This document shows, piece by piece, positions 44,072 through 53,385 of a stretch of 64,000 bases of DNA. This DNA is from an uncultured Pelagibacteraceae bacterium. Its GTDB lineage: Bacteria; Pseudomonadota; Alphaproteobacteria; Pelagibacterales; Pelagibacteraceae. The translations under genes were made by a program, and so were the position numbers. Positions within the stretch are counted from its first letter, which is position 1; each line of letters begins with the position of its first letter. Below the pieces are notes generated by a model that worked only from the letters and a program-made list of their open reading frames with translations, did not search any database and had not been told where the DNA came from. Where the stretch lies: NCBI GenBank assembly GCA_902520335.1, contig CABYNS010000002.1, forward strand, positions 1 to 64,000, written 5' to 3'.

Positions 44072-44120
44072 CTTTTTTAGCGGTTTTTTTAAAGCGCTCG
44101 CAATTCAGGTAAATCAGCGC
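44072..44120 (-). promoter_or_regulatory. SAM-II riboswitch aptamer upstream of metX
   Basis: Read on the minus strand, GCGCTGATTTA (from 44120), a GCGAGCGC arm ending at 44094 and GCTAAAAAAG (44081-44072) reproduce the SAM-II consensus in order and spacing. P1 is GCGCT (44120-44116) with AGCGC (44098-44094). SAM-II is a pseudoknot aptamer known mainly from alphaproteobacteria upstream of metA/metX/metC, where SAM binding represses expression. Here the ATG at 44033 is 38 nt beyond the aptamer, which is separated from it by a T7 run, and no clear Shine-Dalgarno is visible. Confidence 0.92.
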
Positions 44121-44126
44121 ATAAAT

Positions 44127-44155
44127 TTTGTACAAGATGTTATTTAGTATGTCAA
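44127..44155 (-). promoter_or_regulatory. Promoter of metX-metW-gloB
   Basis: On the minus strand a perfect TTGACA -35 (44155-44150) is followed, after 17 bp, by a TACAAA -10 (44132-44127). Transcription would start at about 44120, placing the first base at the beginning of the SAM-II aptamer, so the riboswitch lies at the very 5' end of the transcript. Confidence 0.75.
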
Positions 44156-44227
44156 TTTTTAAAATATTTGAACTAATACTATATGAAAAGTTGTTATTTT
44201 ATTTATAAAGAGGCTAAAATTTAAAAG

Positions 44228-45313
44228 ATGACAACTGTAAAATTTAAAAAATTTGATATTGAGGCTTATCAACCTGGTAAATCAACTGTCAAGAGACTAA
44301 AGAAAATAATCAAACTTTCAGCGAATGAGTCAGCTCTTGGTGTAAGTGTGAGGGCCAAGAAGGCAATATCAAATAAAAAACTAAAATTTTTTAGATATCC
44401 AGACGGAAAGTCTAGAGAATTACGAAGCCAGATTTCAAAAAAATTTGATTGTAATAAAGAAAAAATAATTTGTGGTGCTGGCTCAGACGAAGTTATACAA
44501 ATGTTATGTCAGCTTTTCCTTAAACCAAAAGATGAGGTAATCCTTCCTCAATTTAGTTTTTTGATGTACAGAATATACGCAAAAATAGTTGGAGCAAAAG
44601 TTGTTTTTGCAAAAGAAAAAAATTTTAAAGTTTCTGTTTCGGAAATAATTAAAAAAGTAAACAGTAAAACTAAAATGGTATTTCTTGCAAATCCAAATAA
44701 TCCAACTGGCACTTACTTGACTAAGTTTGAATTAATTAATTTAAGAAAAAGATTAAGAAAAAATATTTTGCTTGTTGTAGATGATGCTTATGCAGAGTAC
44801 ATGCAAAATAAAGATTATAAATCTGGTTTAGATTTATTTAAAAACAAGCAGAATGTTTTTATATTAAGGACATTCTCAAAAATCTACGGATTATCATCTT
44901 TAAGAGTTGGGTGGGGATATGGTTCAAAAAAAATTATTGATGCCTTGAATATTATTAAACCTCCATTTAATGTTAATGAAATAGCTCAAAAGGCAGCAAT
45001 TGAGTCGCTTAAAGATAAAAAATTTATTACACGTTCTGTAAAACATAATTATTTTTATGCAACAAAATTAAAAGATTTTTTGAGCAATTATGATATTAGT
45101 TCAAATAAAGTCTCTGCCAATTTTTTATTATTGAACTTTAACAAATGTAAACTAAGAGCTAAAAGTTTTTATGAAAAATTAAAAAGAAAAGGAATCATTT
45201 TAAGGTCTACCGAAGAAGGTTATAAAATAAAGAATATGCTACGATTAACTATTGGATCTAAAGAGGAAAATATAAAATTTATTAAAGCAACACAAAATAT
45301 ATTTAGAAAATGA
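44228..45313 (+). CDS. hisC: Histidinol-phosphate / aromatic aminotransferase
   Basis: PLP-dependent class I/II aminotransferase (361 residues). Visible blocks: KLSANESALG at the N-terminus, FRYPDG, ICGAGSDEVIQML, LANPNNPTGTY, DDAYAEY, and the PLP lysine in LRTFSKIYGLSSLRVGWGY. Next to tyrA it probably also transaminates aromatic precursors, as HisC-type enzymes do in many alphaproteobacteria; the single true substrate cannot be fixed. It overlaps tyrA by 4 nt. Confidence 0.93.
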   Translation: MTTVKFKKFDIEAYQPGKSTVKRLKKIIKLSANESALGVSVRAKKAISNKKLKFFRYPDGKSRELRSQISKKFDCNKEKIICGAGSDEVIQMLCQLFLKPKDEVILPQFSFLMYRIYAKIVGAKVVFAKEKNFKVSVSEIIKKVNSKTKMVFLANPNNPTGTYLTKFELINLRKRLRKNILLVVDDAYAEYMQNKDYKSGLDLFKNKQNVFILRTFSKIYGLSSLRVGWGYGSKKIIDALNIIKPPFNVNEIAQKAAIESLKDKKFITRSVKHNYFYATKLKDFLSNYDISSNKVSANFLLLNFNKCKLRAKSFYEKLKRKGIILRSTEEGYKIKNMLRLTIGSKEENIKFIKATQNIFRK

Positions 45314-46206
45314 GAAACATATTGATTATTGGCTGTGGATTATTAGGTTCTTCTTTAGTAAGGAAAATTTCACAAAAAAAAATTGCGAAAAAAATATTTA
45401 TTTACGAAAAATCGCAATCTAATATTGCTAAAATAAAAAAGCTCAAATTACCTGGAACAATAGTTAATTCACTAAAAGATGGTTTGGTAAATTCAAACTT
45501 AGTGATTGTTTGTACATCAACGAGTGAATATAAAGAACTTATTCTTAAGATTAATAAAACTATTTTGCCAAAGACACTAATTACTGATGTAGGCTCTTCA
45601 AAAATAGAATCATCAAAAATTATTAAAAAATTTTTGAGGCGCGGTATAAATTGGATAAGAAGTCATCCTATCGCAGGATCGGAGGTTAGTGGACCAGAAT
45701 TTGGAAAAGCTGATATGTTTGAGGATAAATGGTGTGTTTTAATTAAGGATAAAAAAACAAGTCTTAAGAATTTAAAATTTTTAATTTCTTTTTGGAAAAA
45801 AATAGGCTCAAAAACTGTTATTATGAATCCGGAAAAACATGATAAAGTTTTTTCTATCACAAGTCATTTACCACATTTAATTGCCTATAATTTGGTTAAA
45901 TCAGCTCAAGATTTTGAGAAAATTCTTAAGTTTGGTCTTATTAAATACAGTGCTGGGGGGCTGAGAGATTTTTCAAGAATAGCTGCTTCAAATGAAATTA
46001 TGTGGAGAGATATTTTTTTTGATAACAAAGCTAATGTTACAAAAGCGATAGATTTGTTTATCAAAAACTTAAAATCTTTCAAAAAAGATATAAATTCTAA
46101 GAATAATAAATCAATTTTAAAAAAATTATCGCAAACTAAAAAGGTTAGATCTAAAATTATTAAATTAAAACAGGATGTAAACAAACCTGACTTTGGTAGA
46201 GATTAA
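45310..46206 (+). CDS. tyrA: Prephenate (cyclohexadienyl) dehydrogenase
   Basis: Oxidises prephenate or arogenate toward tyrosine. It has 298 residues with the NAD motif IIGCGLLGSSLVRKI, TDVGSSK, SHPIAGSEVSGPEFG with the substrate-site His, and TSHLPHLIAYNLV. It is coupled to hisC by an ATGA overlap. Its TAA shares the TTAA tetranucleotide with the stop of the convergent NlpC/P60 gene. Confidence 0.95.
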   Translation: MRNILIIGCGLLGSSLVRKISQKKIAKKIFIYEKSQSNIAKIKKLKLPGTIVNSLKDGLVNSNLVIVCTSTSEYKELILKINKTILPKTLITDVGSSKIESSKIIKKFLRRGINWIRSHPIAGSEVSGPEFGKADMFEDKWCVLIKDKKTSLKNLKFLISFWKKIGSKTVIMNPEKHDKVFSITSHLPHLIAYNLVKSAQDFEKILKFGLIKYSAGGLRDFSRIAASNEIMWRDIFFDNKANVTKAIDLFIKNLKSFKKDINSKNNKSILKKLSQTKKVRSKIIKLKQDVNKPDFGRD

Positions 46207-46955
46207 TAACTACTAATATTACTTACTTTTTTAACTTTTAGATTTGCTGTTTTATCAATTAACTTGATTGTTTGCATTGTCGACATTTCTATCACTTTTT
46301 TTTTTGGTCCATAAGCATGAATAAATCTAGACTTACTTATACATACACCAACATGTCCTTTCCAAAATATGACATCTCCTTTAAGTAAATTTTTAATTTT
46401 TTTTTGCTTACTAAATCTTATTTGGTCTTTTGTATCTCTTGGGAAAAATATTCTATTATAATAAAAATAGATTTGAATTAATGCTGAACAATCAATACCA
46501 ATACAAGTTTTTCCACCCCATAAGTATTTTGTGTTTAAAAAAGATTTGAATATTTTGATATAATTTTTTTCATAATGATCAATACTTTTAATATCAATTT
46601 TTTTGATCCATTTATTTTTTTCAAATTCTACATACTTTTTGTTTTCATTTCTAACACATACACCAGATCCATAATACAGATGATGATTTGAAGATAAAAA
46701 TTTTTTACCTTTTTTAAAAAAAATTCTAGATTTAATTTTTGAAATTTTAAAAGACGGATTAAAATTTTTTAAAAAATTATCGTTTTTAATATATCCAATA
46801 TAATTGTCATAATTAGTCTTTATTTTTATCCATTTTTTTCTTTTTAATAAAATTTTAAATTTCTCTCCATATAGAATTTGTGAAACCACTTCAGAGTTGG
46901 TAGATGGTTTAAAGTAAATGTTAGCTACAGATTTATTTAAAAAATTATTTTTCAC
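46203..46955 (-). CDS. NlpC/P60 endopeptidase with SH3 domain
   Basis: Probable gamma-D-glutamyl-diamino-acid endopeptidase acting on peptidoglycan or its fragments (250 residues). An N-terminal bacterial SH3 region (about 8-60; VANIYFKPSTNSEVVSQILYG motif region) is followed by the NlpC/P60 domain with the catalytic Cys in GIDCSALIQIYFYY and His in GDVIFWKGHVGVCI, plus the third residue probably His in RFIHAYGP. There is no obvious signal peptide, which suggests cytoplasmic cleavage of imported muropeptides. It is translationally linked (11-nt overlap) to an AmpG-like permease. Confidence 0.9.
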   Translation of the reverse strand: MKNNFLNKSVANIYFKPSTNSEVVSQILYGEKFKILLKRKKWIKIKTNYDNYIGYIKNDNFLKNFNPSFKISKIKSRIFFKKGKKFLSSNHHLYYGSGVCVRNENKKYVEFEKNKWIKKIDIKSIDHYEKNYIKIFKSFLNTKYLWGGKTCIGIDCSALIQIYFYYNRIFFPRDTKDQIRFSKQKKIKNLLKGDVIFWKGHVGVCISKSRFIHAYGPKKKVIEMSTMQTIKLIDKTANLKVKKVSNISSY

Positions 46956-48336
46956 TTAGTTTAAGTTTATTTTTCATAATCAATAAAATTATTAAGGAAG
47001 GAATTACCATTAGTGCAGTTAAAATAAAAAATATTCCCCAATCACCATTTAACCAATCAACAAGGGCACCAGATGAGGAGGCTAAAGTTGTTCTACCAGC
47101 AGTTCCAATTGATGCTAAGAGTGCATATTGAGTTGCTGTATAGGCTCTATCTACGAGCATAGATATAAAAGCCACAAAAGCTACTGTTGCAAATGCAGCA
47201 GCTATATCATCAAAAATGACTGCGATAGCAAATAAAAGTTCAGATTTATCACTCCAAGCCAATACACTAAATAAAAGGTTTGTACTTGCCATCATTACTC
47301 CAGCAAAAAACATTGCTTTTAAAACTCCAGATCTTATTACAAAAAGCCCACCCAAAAGAGTAAAAGTCACAGTAGTGATCCAACCTAACGTTTTAGAGTA
47401 AATAGCAATATCTGATTTACTAAAGCCTATTTCTTTATAAAAAATTATAGACATTCTTCCAAGAAATGCCTCTCCCACTTTAAATAAAAAAACAAATCCT
47501 AAAATTCCTATAGCAATCGAAAAGCCATTCTTTTTAAAAAAACTAATAACTGGGCCACTTATTGTTCCAGCAACCCATGTTATCAATTTTGTAAATATAT
47601 TTTCATTTTTAAATTGAGATGATATCAATTTATCATTTTCTTTTTGTTGATTTTGTCTATTTAAATTTCCAGACTCATCAATGAAAATTAAGCCAATGTT
47701 CATAAAAATTACTAAAATACCCAAAATTAGAAAAGTTAGTTGCCAATAATTTTCAAAACCAATCTTTTGTAGAATGTCTGCTGCAAATAATGATAGTACT
47801 CCACCTAATTTGTATCCTGACCACCAACCAACAACTGCCATTGCAGCCCCAGCAGCCATTGATTTTCCCTCATTTTCACCAATCTGCTCAATTCTTAAAG
47901 CATCAACTGTTATATCTTGAGTTGATGATGCTATAGCAATTATTAAGCCCACTGAAACAACCAAGGCTAAATTTTCAGACGGATCGAGTAAACTCCAAAG
48001 AGCAAGTGAGAGTAAGATGATAATTTGCATCAAAACAATCCATCCTCTTCTGTGACCTATTTTTTTCGTTAAAAATGGTATTTGTATTCTATCTATTAAG
48101 GGTGCCCATAAATAATTAAAAGCATAAACTGCAAAAATTAATCCAGCCCATCCAACAGTAGATCTACTTAATCCATCTTCTTTTAACCATAAACTTAGAC
48201 TACTTCCAATCAAAACCCATGGAAAACCAGATATTGCACCAAGCAATAAAATTTTGAGCATTCTTTTATCAAAATAAACTGAGAACATTTCAGACAAAGA
48301 ATTCTTTTTAATTTCTATCAAATTTAATTCCTCCAA
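46945..48336 (-). CDS. ampG: AmpG-like muropeptide MFS permease
   Basis: Major-facilitator membrane protein (463 residues, about 12-14 helices). It has the AmpG-type opening LLGAISGFPWVLIGSSLSLWLKEDGLSRSTVGW (seen as GAISGFPW and LKEDGLSRSTVG), the GHRRGWIVLMQ loop and STQDITVDALRIE, all characteristic of peptide/acetyl-CoA-type AmpG transporters. Its neighbour is an NlpC/P60 endopeptidase, which supports a role in importing anhydro-muropeptides for recycling. It overlaps trkH by 13 nt and the peptidase by 11 nt. Confidence 0.88.
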   Translation of the reverse strand: MEELNLIEIKKNSLSEMFSVYFDKRMLKILLLGAISGFPWVLIGSSLSLWLKEDGLSRSTVGWAGLIFAVYAFNYLWAPLIDRIQIPFLTKKIGHRRGWIVLMQIIILLSLALWSLLDPSENLALVVSVGLIIAIASSTQDITVDALRIEQIGENEGKSMAAGAAMAVVGWWSGYKLGGVLSLFAADILQKIGFENYWQLTFLILGILVIFMNIGLIFIDESGNLNRQNQQKENDKLISSQFKNENIFTKLITWVAGTISGPVISFFKKNGFSIAIGILGFVFLFKVGEAFLGRMSIIFYKEIGFSKSDIAIYSKTLGWITTVTFTLLGGLFVIRSGVLKAMFFAGVMMASTNLLFSVLAWSDKSELLFAIAVIFDDIAAAFATVAFVAFISMLVDRAYTATQYALLASIGTAGRTTLASSSGALVDWLNGDWGIFFILTALMVIPSLIILLIMKNKLKLSEK

Positions 48337-49763
48337 AAAGATGGTAAAAATAATACAAGGATTGCAAACAATTCTAATCTACCCAAGATCATACCAAAAC
48401 TTAAAATCCACTTAGAGATATCAGGTAGTGATGAAAAATTTCCGTTTGGTCCAATAGTTGAGCCTAGGCCAGGGCCTACATTTGAAATAGATGTTGCGGC
48501 ACCAGAAATTGAAGTAATAAAGTCAAGACCTGTCAAAGATAATAATGCTGTAATTGTAAAAAAAATTACCAGGTACATATAAATGAAAGAGATGATTGAT
48601 GCGGTAAATTTATCATCAACAGGACTTTGGTTATATTTTAGAACAAAAACTCCTTTAGGATAAATAATTTTTTTAAGTTGATTCAAAACAAATGAATAAA
48701 GTATTTGAAATCTGAATATTTTTATACCACAAGTTGTTGAGCCAGCACATCCACCAATAAACATTAAGCCTATAAATATAATTAAAGGAAATCCACCCCA
48801 GTTATCAAATTGTGCATTAACATATCCAGTCCCTGTCAAAATTGATATTACATTAAATAAAACTGTTCTGAGGTTTAGTTCAGATGATTTATCAAAAAAT
48901 AAATAAATTGATAAGATCAAAATACTTATTAAGATTATTTTCAAAAAAGTTCTAATTTGAATATCTGAAAAAAAAATTTTTCTGTCACCGTTTAAGAATT
49001 TAATATAAGCGATAAAAGGTAAACTACCTAAGATAATAAAAATCATTGCTGAAATTTCTATTGAAAAACTATTAAAGAAACCGATGGATTCGTTATAGTT
49101 TGAAAATCCCCCGGTTGCTATTGTTGTCATAGAATGAGTTATACTATCAAAAGTATCCATCCCAAGGATCTTATATGATATTGCACAAAGTGCAGTAAGA
49201 CTTGAATAAATATAAATTAATCTCAATGCAATTTCTTTCGATTTAGGAAGAATTTTTTCAGACGAGTCACTGTTAGAAATTTTGAATAATTGCATACCAC
49301 CAACATTCATTATTGGCATCAAAGTGATCGCCATGACAATTATTCCAATACCACCCAACCATTGAAGAATTGCTCTCCAAAGCAAAATCGCTTTAGGCAT
49401 CTGCTCTAAATTTGGAATTATTGTAGAACCAGTTGTTGTAATACCTGACATACTCTCGAAAAAAGCATTAGTGAATGAAAAATTGACTTCAGAAAATATT
49501 AGAGGAAGTGAGCCAAAAATTGCAATACTTAGCCAAGATAACGCTGTTAATAAAAAAGCTTGTTGTAAACTTAATTTCTTATCATGATCAAGATTAGATA
49601 AAAAAAATAGAGTACCAAAAATAATTGTAATAATAGAGGCGCCAAAAAAAGAAGAGTCAATTTCTTTGAAAAAAAATTGAACAAATATTGGTATCAACAT
49701 AAAAATCCCAAGAATTATTTGAAGAATTCCAAGAGTAAAAAAAACAGTTTTATAATTAGACAT
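48324..49763 (-). CDS. trkH: Trk-type potassium uptake protein TrkH
   Basis: Membrane K+ translocating subunit (479 residues). Four pore-loop repeats carry selectivity-filter glycines: SGITTTGST, TIATGGFSN, LTGTGYVN and ISNVGPGLGS. A conserved LQWLGGIGIIVM motif precedes the first pore helix boundary. The regulatory NAD-binding partner TrkA is not in this window. It is the first gene of a three-gene minus-strand cluster with ampG and the NlpC/P60 gene, transcribed divergently from lysS. Confidence 0.95.
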   Translation of the reverse strand: MSNYKTVFFTLGILQIILGIFMLIPIFVQFFFKEIDSSFFGASIITIIFGTLFFLSNLDHDKKLSLQQAFLLTALSWLSIAIFGSLPLIFSEVNFSFTNAFFESMSGITTTGSTIIPNLEQMPKAILLWRAILQWLGGIGIIVMAITLMPIMNVGGMQLFKISNSDSSEKILPKSKEIALRLIYIYSSLTALCAISYKILGMDTFDSITHSMTTIATGGFSNYNESIGFFNSFSIEISAMIFIILGSLPFIAYIKFLNGDRKIFFSDIQIRTFLKIILISILILSIYLFFDKSSELNLRTVLFNVISILTGTGYVNAQFDNWGGFPLIIFIGLMFIGGCAGSTTCGIKIFRFQILYSFVLNQLKKIIYPKGVFVLKYNQSPVDDKFTASIISFIYMYLVIFFTITALLSLTGLDFITSISGAATSISNVGPGLGSTIGPNGNFSSLPDISKWILSFGMILGRLELFAILVLFLPSFWRN

Positions 49764-49851
49764 TTTGATAGAACATTATTTTATGGTAAATAAATTTCAA
49801 CTCTATAAGAATAAGTTAAATCGTTAATTTAAGATTATATTTGAATTAATC
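49764..49851. promoter_or_regulatory. Divergent promoter region between trkH and lysS
   Basis: This 88-bp AT-rich gap must hold promoters for both directions. A plausible plus-strand pair is TTGATA (49765-49770) and TAAATA (49787-49792) with a 16-bp spacer. On the minus strand TTGAAA with TAATGT 16 bp away would give a very short trkH leader. Both are weak matches; the assignment is tentative. Confidence 0.3.
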
Positions 49852-51414
49852 ATGATTAAAAAAGAGAATTTTGATAAAACAAGTGCATGGCCTTTCGTTG
49901 AAGCAAAAAAAATGCTTCGGGAAAGAAAATCTTTTATAGAAAAAAAAGGCAAAATAATTCTCCAAACAGGTTATGGCCCTAGTGGACTTCCACATATAGG
50001 AACTTTTGGAGAAGTTGCAAGGACATCAATGATTGTGAATGCCTTAAAATATTTGACTGATTTACCAACCGAAATCATTACTTTTTCAGATGATATGGAC
50101 GGTTTTAGAAAAGTACCTGACAACGTTCCACAAAAAGAATTATTAGAAAAAAATTTACACAAACCGCTTACCAATGTGCCTGATCCCTTTCAAAAATTTG
50201 ATAGTTTTGGTGAGCATAACAATGAAATGTTAAAAAAATTTTTGAACAATTTTAAATTTAAATATAATTTTAAAAGTTCAACATCACTTTATAAATCGGG
50301 TTTCTTTAACTCTTCTCTCCAAGTTATTTTAGAGAATTATGATGGTATAATGAATATAATACTTCCTACACTAGGAAAAGAGAGACAAAAAACGTACAGT
50401 CCATTTCTTCCAATTTGTCCGGTTACAGGTCATGTTCTAGAAATACCTGTAAAAAATATTAATAAAGAAAAATCTATTATTGTTTTTGATAATAATGGAA
50501 AAGATTTGGAAACAAGCATTTATGATGGAAATTGTAAATTACAGTGGAAAGTTGATTGGGCTATGAGATGGTATGCGCTAGATGTTGATTTTGAAATGTA
50601 TGGAAAGGATCTTATAGAGAGCGCAATACTTTCAACAAAAATTATCAAATTGATTGGAAAAACAAATCCCTCAGGGTTTGCATATGAACTATTTTTGGAT
50701 GAAAAAGGAGAGAAGATTTCAAAATCAAAGGGAAACGGCATCACTATTGATCAATGGTTAGAGTATGCTTCTCCTGAAAGTTTGTCGCTGTATATGTACC
50801 AAAATCCAAAAAGAGCAAAAAAACTTTACAAAGAAATAGTCTCAAAAACTGTCGATGATTATTTGGATCTGATTGAGAAAGCAAAAAATCAAAATGAGTT
50901 ACAGCTACTTATGAATCCTGTATGGCATGTTCATAATAGTTTGGTGCCCAAAGAAAACATGATTATGTCTTTTTCAATGTTATTAAACTTGGTCGAAACA
51001 AGTAATGCTGACAGCAAAGAACTTCTATGGAAATTTGTTAAAAAATATAAAAAAGACATTTCGGAGAAAGATAATCCTATTTTTGATAATTTAGTAGGCT
51101 ATGCAATAAAATATTTTAACGACGTAATAAAATTGAAAAAAAAATATAAAAAACCTAATGGTGAAGAAAAAAAAGCTTTAGAAGCTCTAGTAAAAACTTT
51201 AGATAAATGTGACGACAAAATGAAACCAGAAGATATTCAAACAATGATATATTCGACTGGTAAAGAAAATGGATACACTGAGAACCTTCGAGATTGGTTT
51301 AAATTAATTTACGAAGTAGTTTTTGGAGACGAAAACGGACCAAGGATGGGTTTTTTTATAAGTTTTTTTGGTGTGAAAGAAACAAAAGATCTTATATTAA
51401 ATAAAATTAAATAA
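49852..51414 (+). CDS. lysS: Lysyl-tRNA synthetase, class I
   Basis: Charges tRNA-Lys. At 520 residues it is the class I (archaeal-type) enzyme used by alphaproteobacteria in place of the class II LysRS of most bacteria. The Rossmann signatures are PHIGTFGEVART (HIGH equivalent) and KISKSKGNGI (KMSKS equivalent); the AMRWYALDVDFEMYGKDL segment (AMRWYALDVDFEMYG) is also typical. The C-terminal third is a helical anticodon-binding region. Its stop overlaps the pyrD start by one base. Confidence 0.97.
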   Translation: MIKKENFDKTSAWPFVEAKKMLRERKSFIEKKGKIILQTGYGPSGLPHIGTFGEVARTSMIVNALKYLTDLPTEIITFSDDMDGFRKVPDNVPQKELLEKNLHKPLTNVPDPFQKFDSFGEHNNEMLKKFLNNFKFKYNFKSSTSLYKSGFFNSSLQVILENYDGIMNIILPTLGKERQKTYSPFLPICPVTGHVLEIPVKNINKEKSIIVFDNNGKDLETSIYDGNCKLQWKVDWAMRWYALDVDFEMYGKDLIESAILSTKIIKLIGKTNPSGFAYELFLDEKGEKISKSKGNGITIDQWLEYASPESLSLYMYQNPKRAKKLYKEIVSKTVDDYLDLIEKAKNQNELQLLMNPVWHVHNSLVPKENMIMSFSMLLNLVETSNADSKELLWKFVKKYKKDISEKDNPIFDNLVGYAIKYFNDVIKLKKKYKKPNGEEKKALEALVKTLDKCDDKMKPEDIQTMIYSTGKENGYTENLRDWFKLIYEVVFGDENGPRMGFFISFFGVKETKDLILNKIK

Positions 51415-52460
51415 TGTTTTCAAATTTAAGATCTTTGATTTTCAAATTAGATCCTGAGACAGCTCATAGTTTAGCTATAAAATCACTAAAATTTAATTTT
51501 ATTCCAAATATTTTAGATGAAGAAAAAAATAATCCCCTTTTTAAGACAAGATTATTTAATAAAGAAATAGAAAATCCAATTGGTATGGCTGCAGGATTTG
51601 ATAAAAATGCTGAGGTATATAATTCATTGTTCAATTTAGGTTTTGGTTTTGTCGAAGTAGGAACTGTTACACCGTTAGAACAATACGGAAATCCTAAACC
51701 TAGAGTTTTTAGACTGGTAGAGGATGAGGCTCTCATAAATAGACTTGGTTTCAATAATCTAGGATCAAAAAATATCGTAGATCGAATTAAAAGAAATAAT
51801 CCAACTGGCTTACTTGGAATTAATATTGGACCCAATAAAGACTCAGAAGATAGAACAAATGATTATATACAGTGTTTGAAAACATTTAACGGGTTATCTG
51901 ATTACATCACTATCAATATTTCTTCACCAAACACAGAAGATTTAAGAAACTTTCACGATCAAAAAAAATTAGATGATCTTTTAAAACTAATTGAAAAAGA
52001 GAAGAGAGATCTTAACTCTAAAACACCTATAGCAGTAAAAGTGTCACCAGATATAAATGACAAAGAAATTACAAAAATTTCTGAAGTGCTTTTAAATAAT
52101 AAGATAGAAGCAACTATTATTTCTAACACATCTGATACAACAAGAGAAAATTTACAAAATACTCAAAGTCATCAAAAAGGAGGACTATCTGGGAAACCTA
52201 TAGAGTCCAAATCTTCTGAGTTGATTAGAAAATTTTATAAAGTTTTAAAAGGTAGAATCAAAATCATAGGTGTAGGTGGCGTAGACTCTGGCAGATCTGC
52301 TTATCAAAAACTTTTAGCTGGAGCTGATTATTTACAACTTTATACAGGCATGGTTTTTAGAGGTCCAAATATTGTCAGTCTCATTAAAAAAGAGCTAAAG
52401 GAAATATTACTTAAAGAAGGTGTAAAAAACTTTAAAGAAATAGTGGGAAAAAAGGATTAG
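51414..52460 (+). CDS. pyrD: Dihydroorotate dehydrogenase (quinone), class 2
   Basis: Membrane-associated flavoprotein of pyrimidine synthesis (348 residues). The N-terminal helix region LDPETAHSLAIKSL is typical of class 2 enzymes. NPIGMAAGFDKNAEVY, GFVEVGTVTPLEQYGNPKPR (as VEVGTVTP and GNPKPRVFRL), NISSPNTEDLR with the catalytic Ser, VKVSPD and GVGGVDSG are intact. It follows lysS with a one-base overlap and is separated from rpmB by 56 bp holding a promoter. Confidence 0.97.
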   Translation: MFSNLRSLIFKLDPETAHSLAIKSLKFNFIPNILDEEKNNPLFKTRLFNKEIENPIGMAAGFDKNAEVYNSLFNLGFGFVEVGTVTPLEQYGNPKPRVFRLVEDEALINRLGFNNLGSKNIVDRIKRNNPTGLLGINIGPNKDSEDRTNDYIQCLKTFNGLSDYITINISSPNTEDLRNFHDQKKLDDLLKLIEKEKRDLNSKTPIAVKVSPDINDKEITKISEVLLNNKIEATIISNTSDTTRENLQNTQSHQKGGLSGKPIESKSSELIRKFYKVLKGRIKIIGVGGVDSGRSAYQKLLAGADYLQLYTGMVFRGPNIVSLIKKELKEILLKEGVKNFKEIVGKKD

Positions 52461-52475
52461 AATAATCTAATAAAC

Positions 52476-52504
52476 TTGACGCCATCAATATCTCACTTTA
52501 TATA
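52476..52504 (+). promoter_or_regulatory. Promoter of rpmB-yhhQ
   Basis: TTGACG (52476-52481) and TATATA (52499-52504) with a 17-bp spacer lie in the pyrD-rpmB gap. The predicted start is near 52511, only about six bases before the rpmB ATG at 52517, so the transcript would be nearly leaderless. Confidence 0.65.
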
Positions 52505-52516
52505 GTCGAACAAATT

Positions 52517-52831
52517 ATGACAAAAAAATGTGAATTAACCGGAAAAAATCCAATGAAAGGTCATAACGTTAGTCATGCTAACAATAAGACAAAAAGAAGA
52601 TTCTTACCTAATTTAAAAAAAGTAAAATTCACAAGTGAACTTTTAAAAAGAAGCTTAAAATTGACAGTTAGTAATGCAGGGATAAGATCAGTAGATAAAA
52701 AAGGTAGCTTTGATGAATTTTTAAAATCCGTAAAGAATAAAAATTTATCCCCTAGATTAAAAAAACTAAAAAAAAGCTTATTAATTAAATCTCCGTTTCA
52801 AAAAAAGACAGTACAATCTAAAACAGCTTAA
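52517..52831 (+). CDS. rpmB: 50S ribosomal protein bL28
   Basis: Large-subunit protein of 104 residues, opening [25 protein letters not shown], of which CELTGK and [15 protein letters not shown] are the family signature. It has the longer alphaproteobacterial form with a basic C-terminus. Its last base is the first base of the yhhQ start codon. It has its own promoter with almost no leader. Confidence 0.97.
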   Translation: MTKKCELTGKNPMKGHNVSHANNKTKRRFLPNLKKVKFTSELLKRSLKLTVSNAGIRSVDKKGSFDEFLKSVKNKNLSPRLKKLKKSLLIKSPFQKKTVQSKTA

Positions 52832-53385
52832 TGAGTAAATCGTTTTTACTTCTATCATTTTTGATGGGTATTGTTGTCCTTTCATCTAATTATCTCGTTC
52901 AGTTTCCAATAAATTACTACGGCTTAAATGAAATATTAACCTATGGAGCTTTCTCTTATCCGGTCGCTTTTTTAATCACAGATTTAGCTAATAGATCTTA
53001 TGGAAAAATAGTTGCTAGAAAAATTGTATATTTTGGTTTTGTGCTAGGAATTGGTTTTACAGTTTTATTTTCTACTGATTTTGCAGATTTTATATCTATT
53101 CGTATAGCGATTGGGTCTGGAGTTGCATTTTTGACCGCACAATTATTAGATGTCCAAATATTTGATAGATTAAGAAAAAAAGAATGGTTTGTTGCACCAT
53201 TAACATCCTCAATGATAGGCTCAACAATTGATACATTTTTATTTTTTTCAATATCATTTTATGGAACCGGCGTGCCATGGGTTACACTTTCGATTGGAGA
53301 TTTGATTGTAAAAGTAATAGTAGCTTTAATCATGCTGATACCATTTAGATTGCTTTTAAAAACTTTTAAGCCAATTAAAGCTTAA
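52831..53385 (+). CDS. yhhQ: Queuosine precursor transporter (VUT family, YhhQ-like)
   Basis: Small integral membrane protein (184 residues) with about six helices. Motifs FPINYYGLNEILTYGAFSYPVAFLITDL (seen as GAFSYPVAFLITDLANRSYG) and LLDVQIFDRLRKKEWFVAP match the YhhQ/VUT family, whose members import queuosine precursors such as preQ0/preQ1. Whether the substrate is a queuosine precursor here is inference from the family. It shares a one-base overlap with rpmB and its stop codon shares TTAA with the convergent speB-like gene. Confidence 0.9.
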   Translation: MSKSFLLLSFLMGIVVLSSNYLVQFPINYYGLNEILTYGAFSYPVAFLITDLANRSYGKIVARKIVYFGFVLGIGFTVLFSTDFADFISIRIAIGSGVAFLTAQLLDVQIFDRLRKKEWFVAPLTSSMIGSTIDTFLFFSISFYGTGVPWVTLSIGDLIVKVIVALIMLIPFRLLLKTFKPIKA

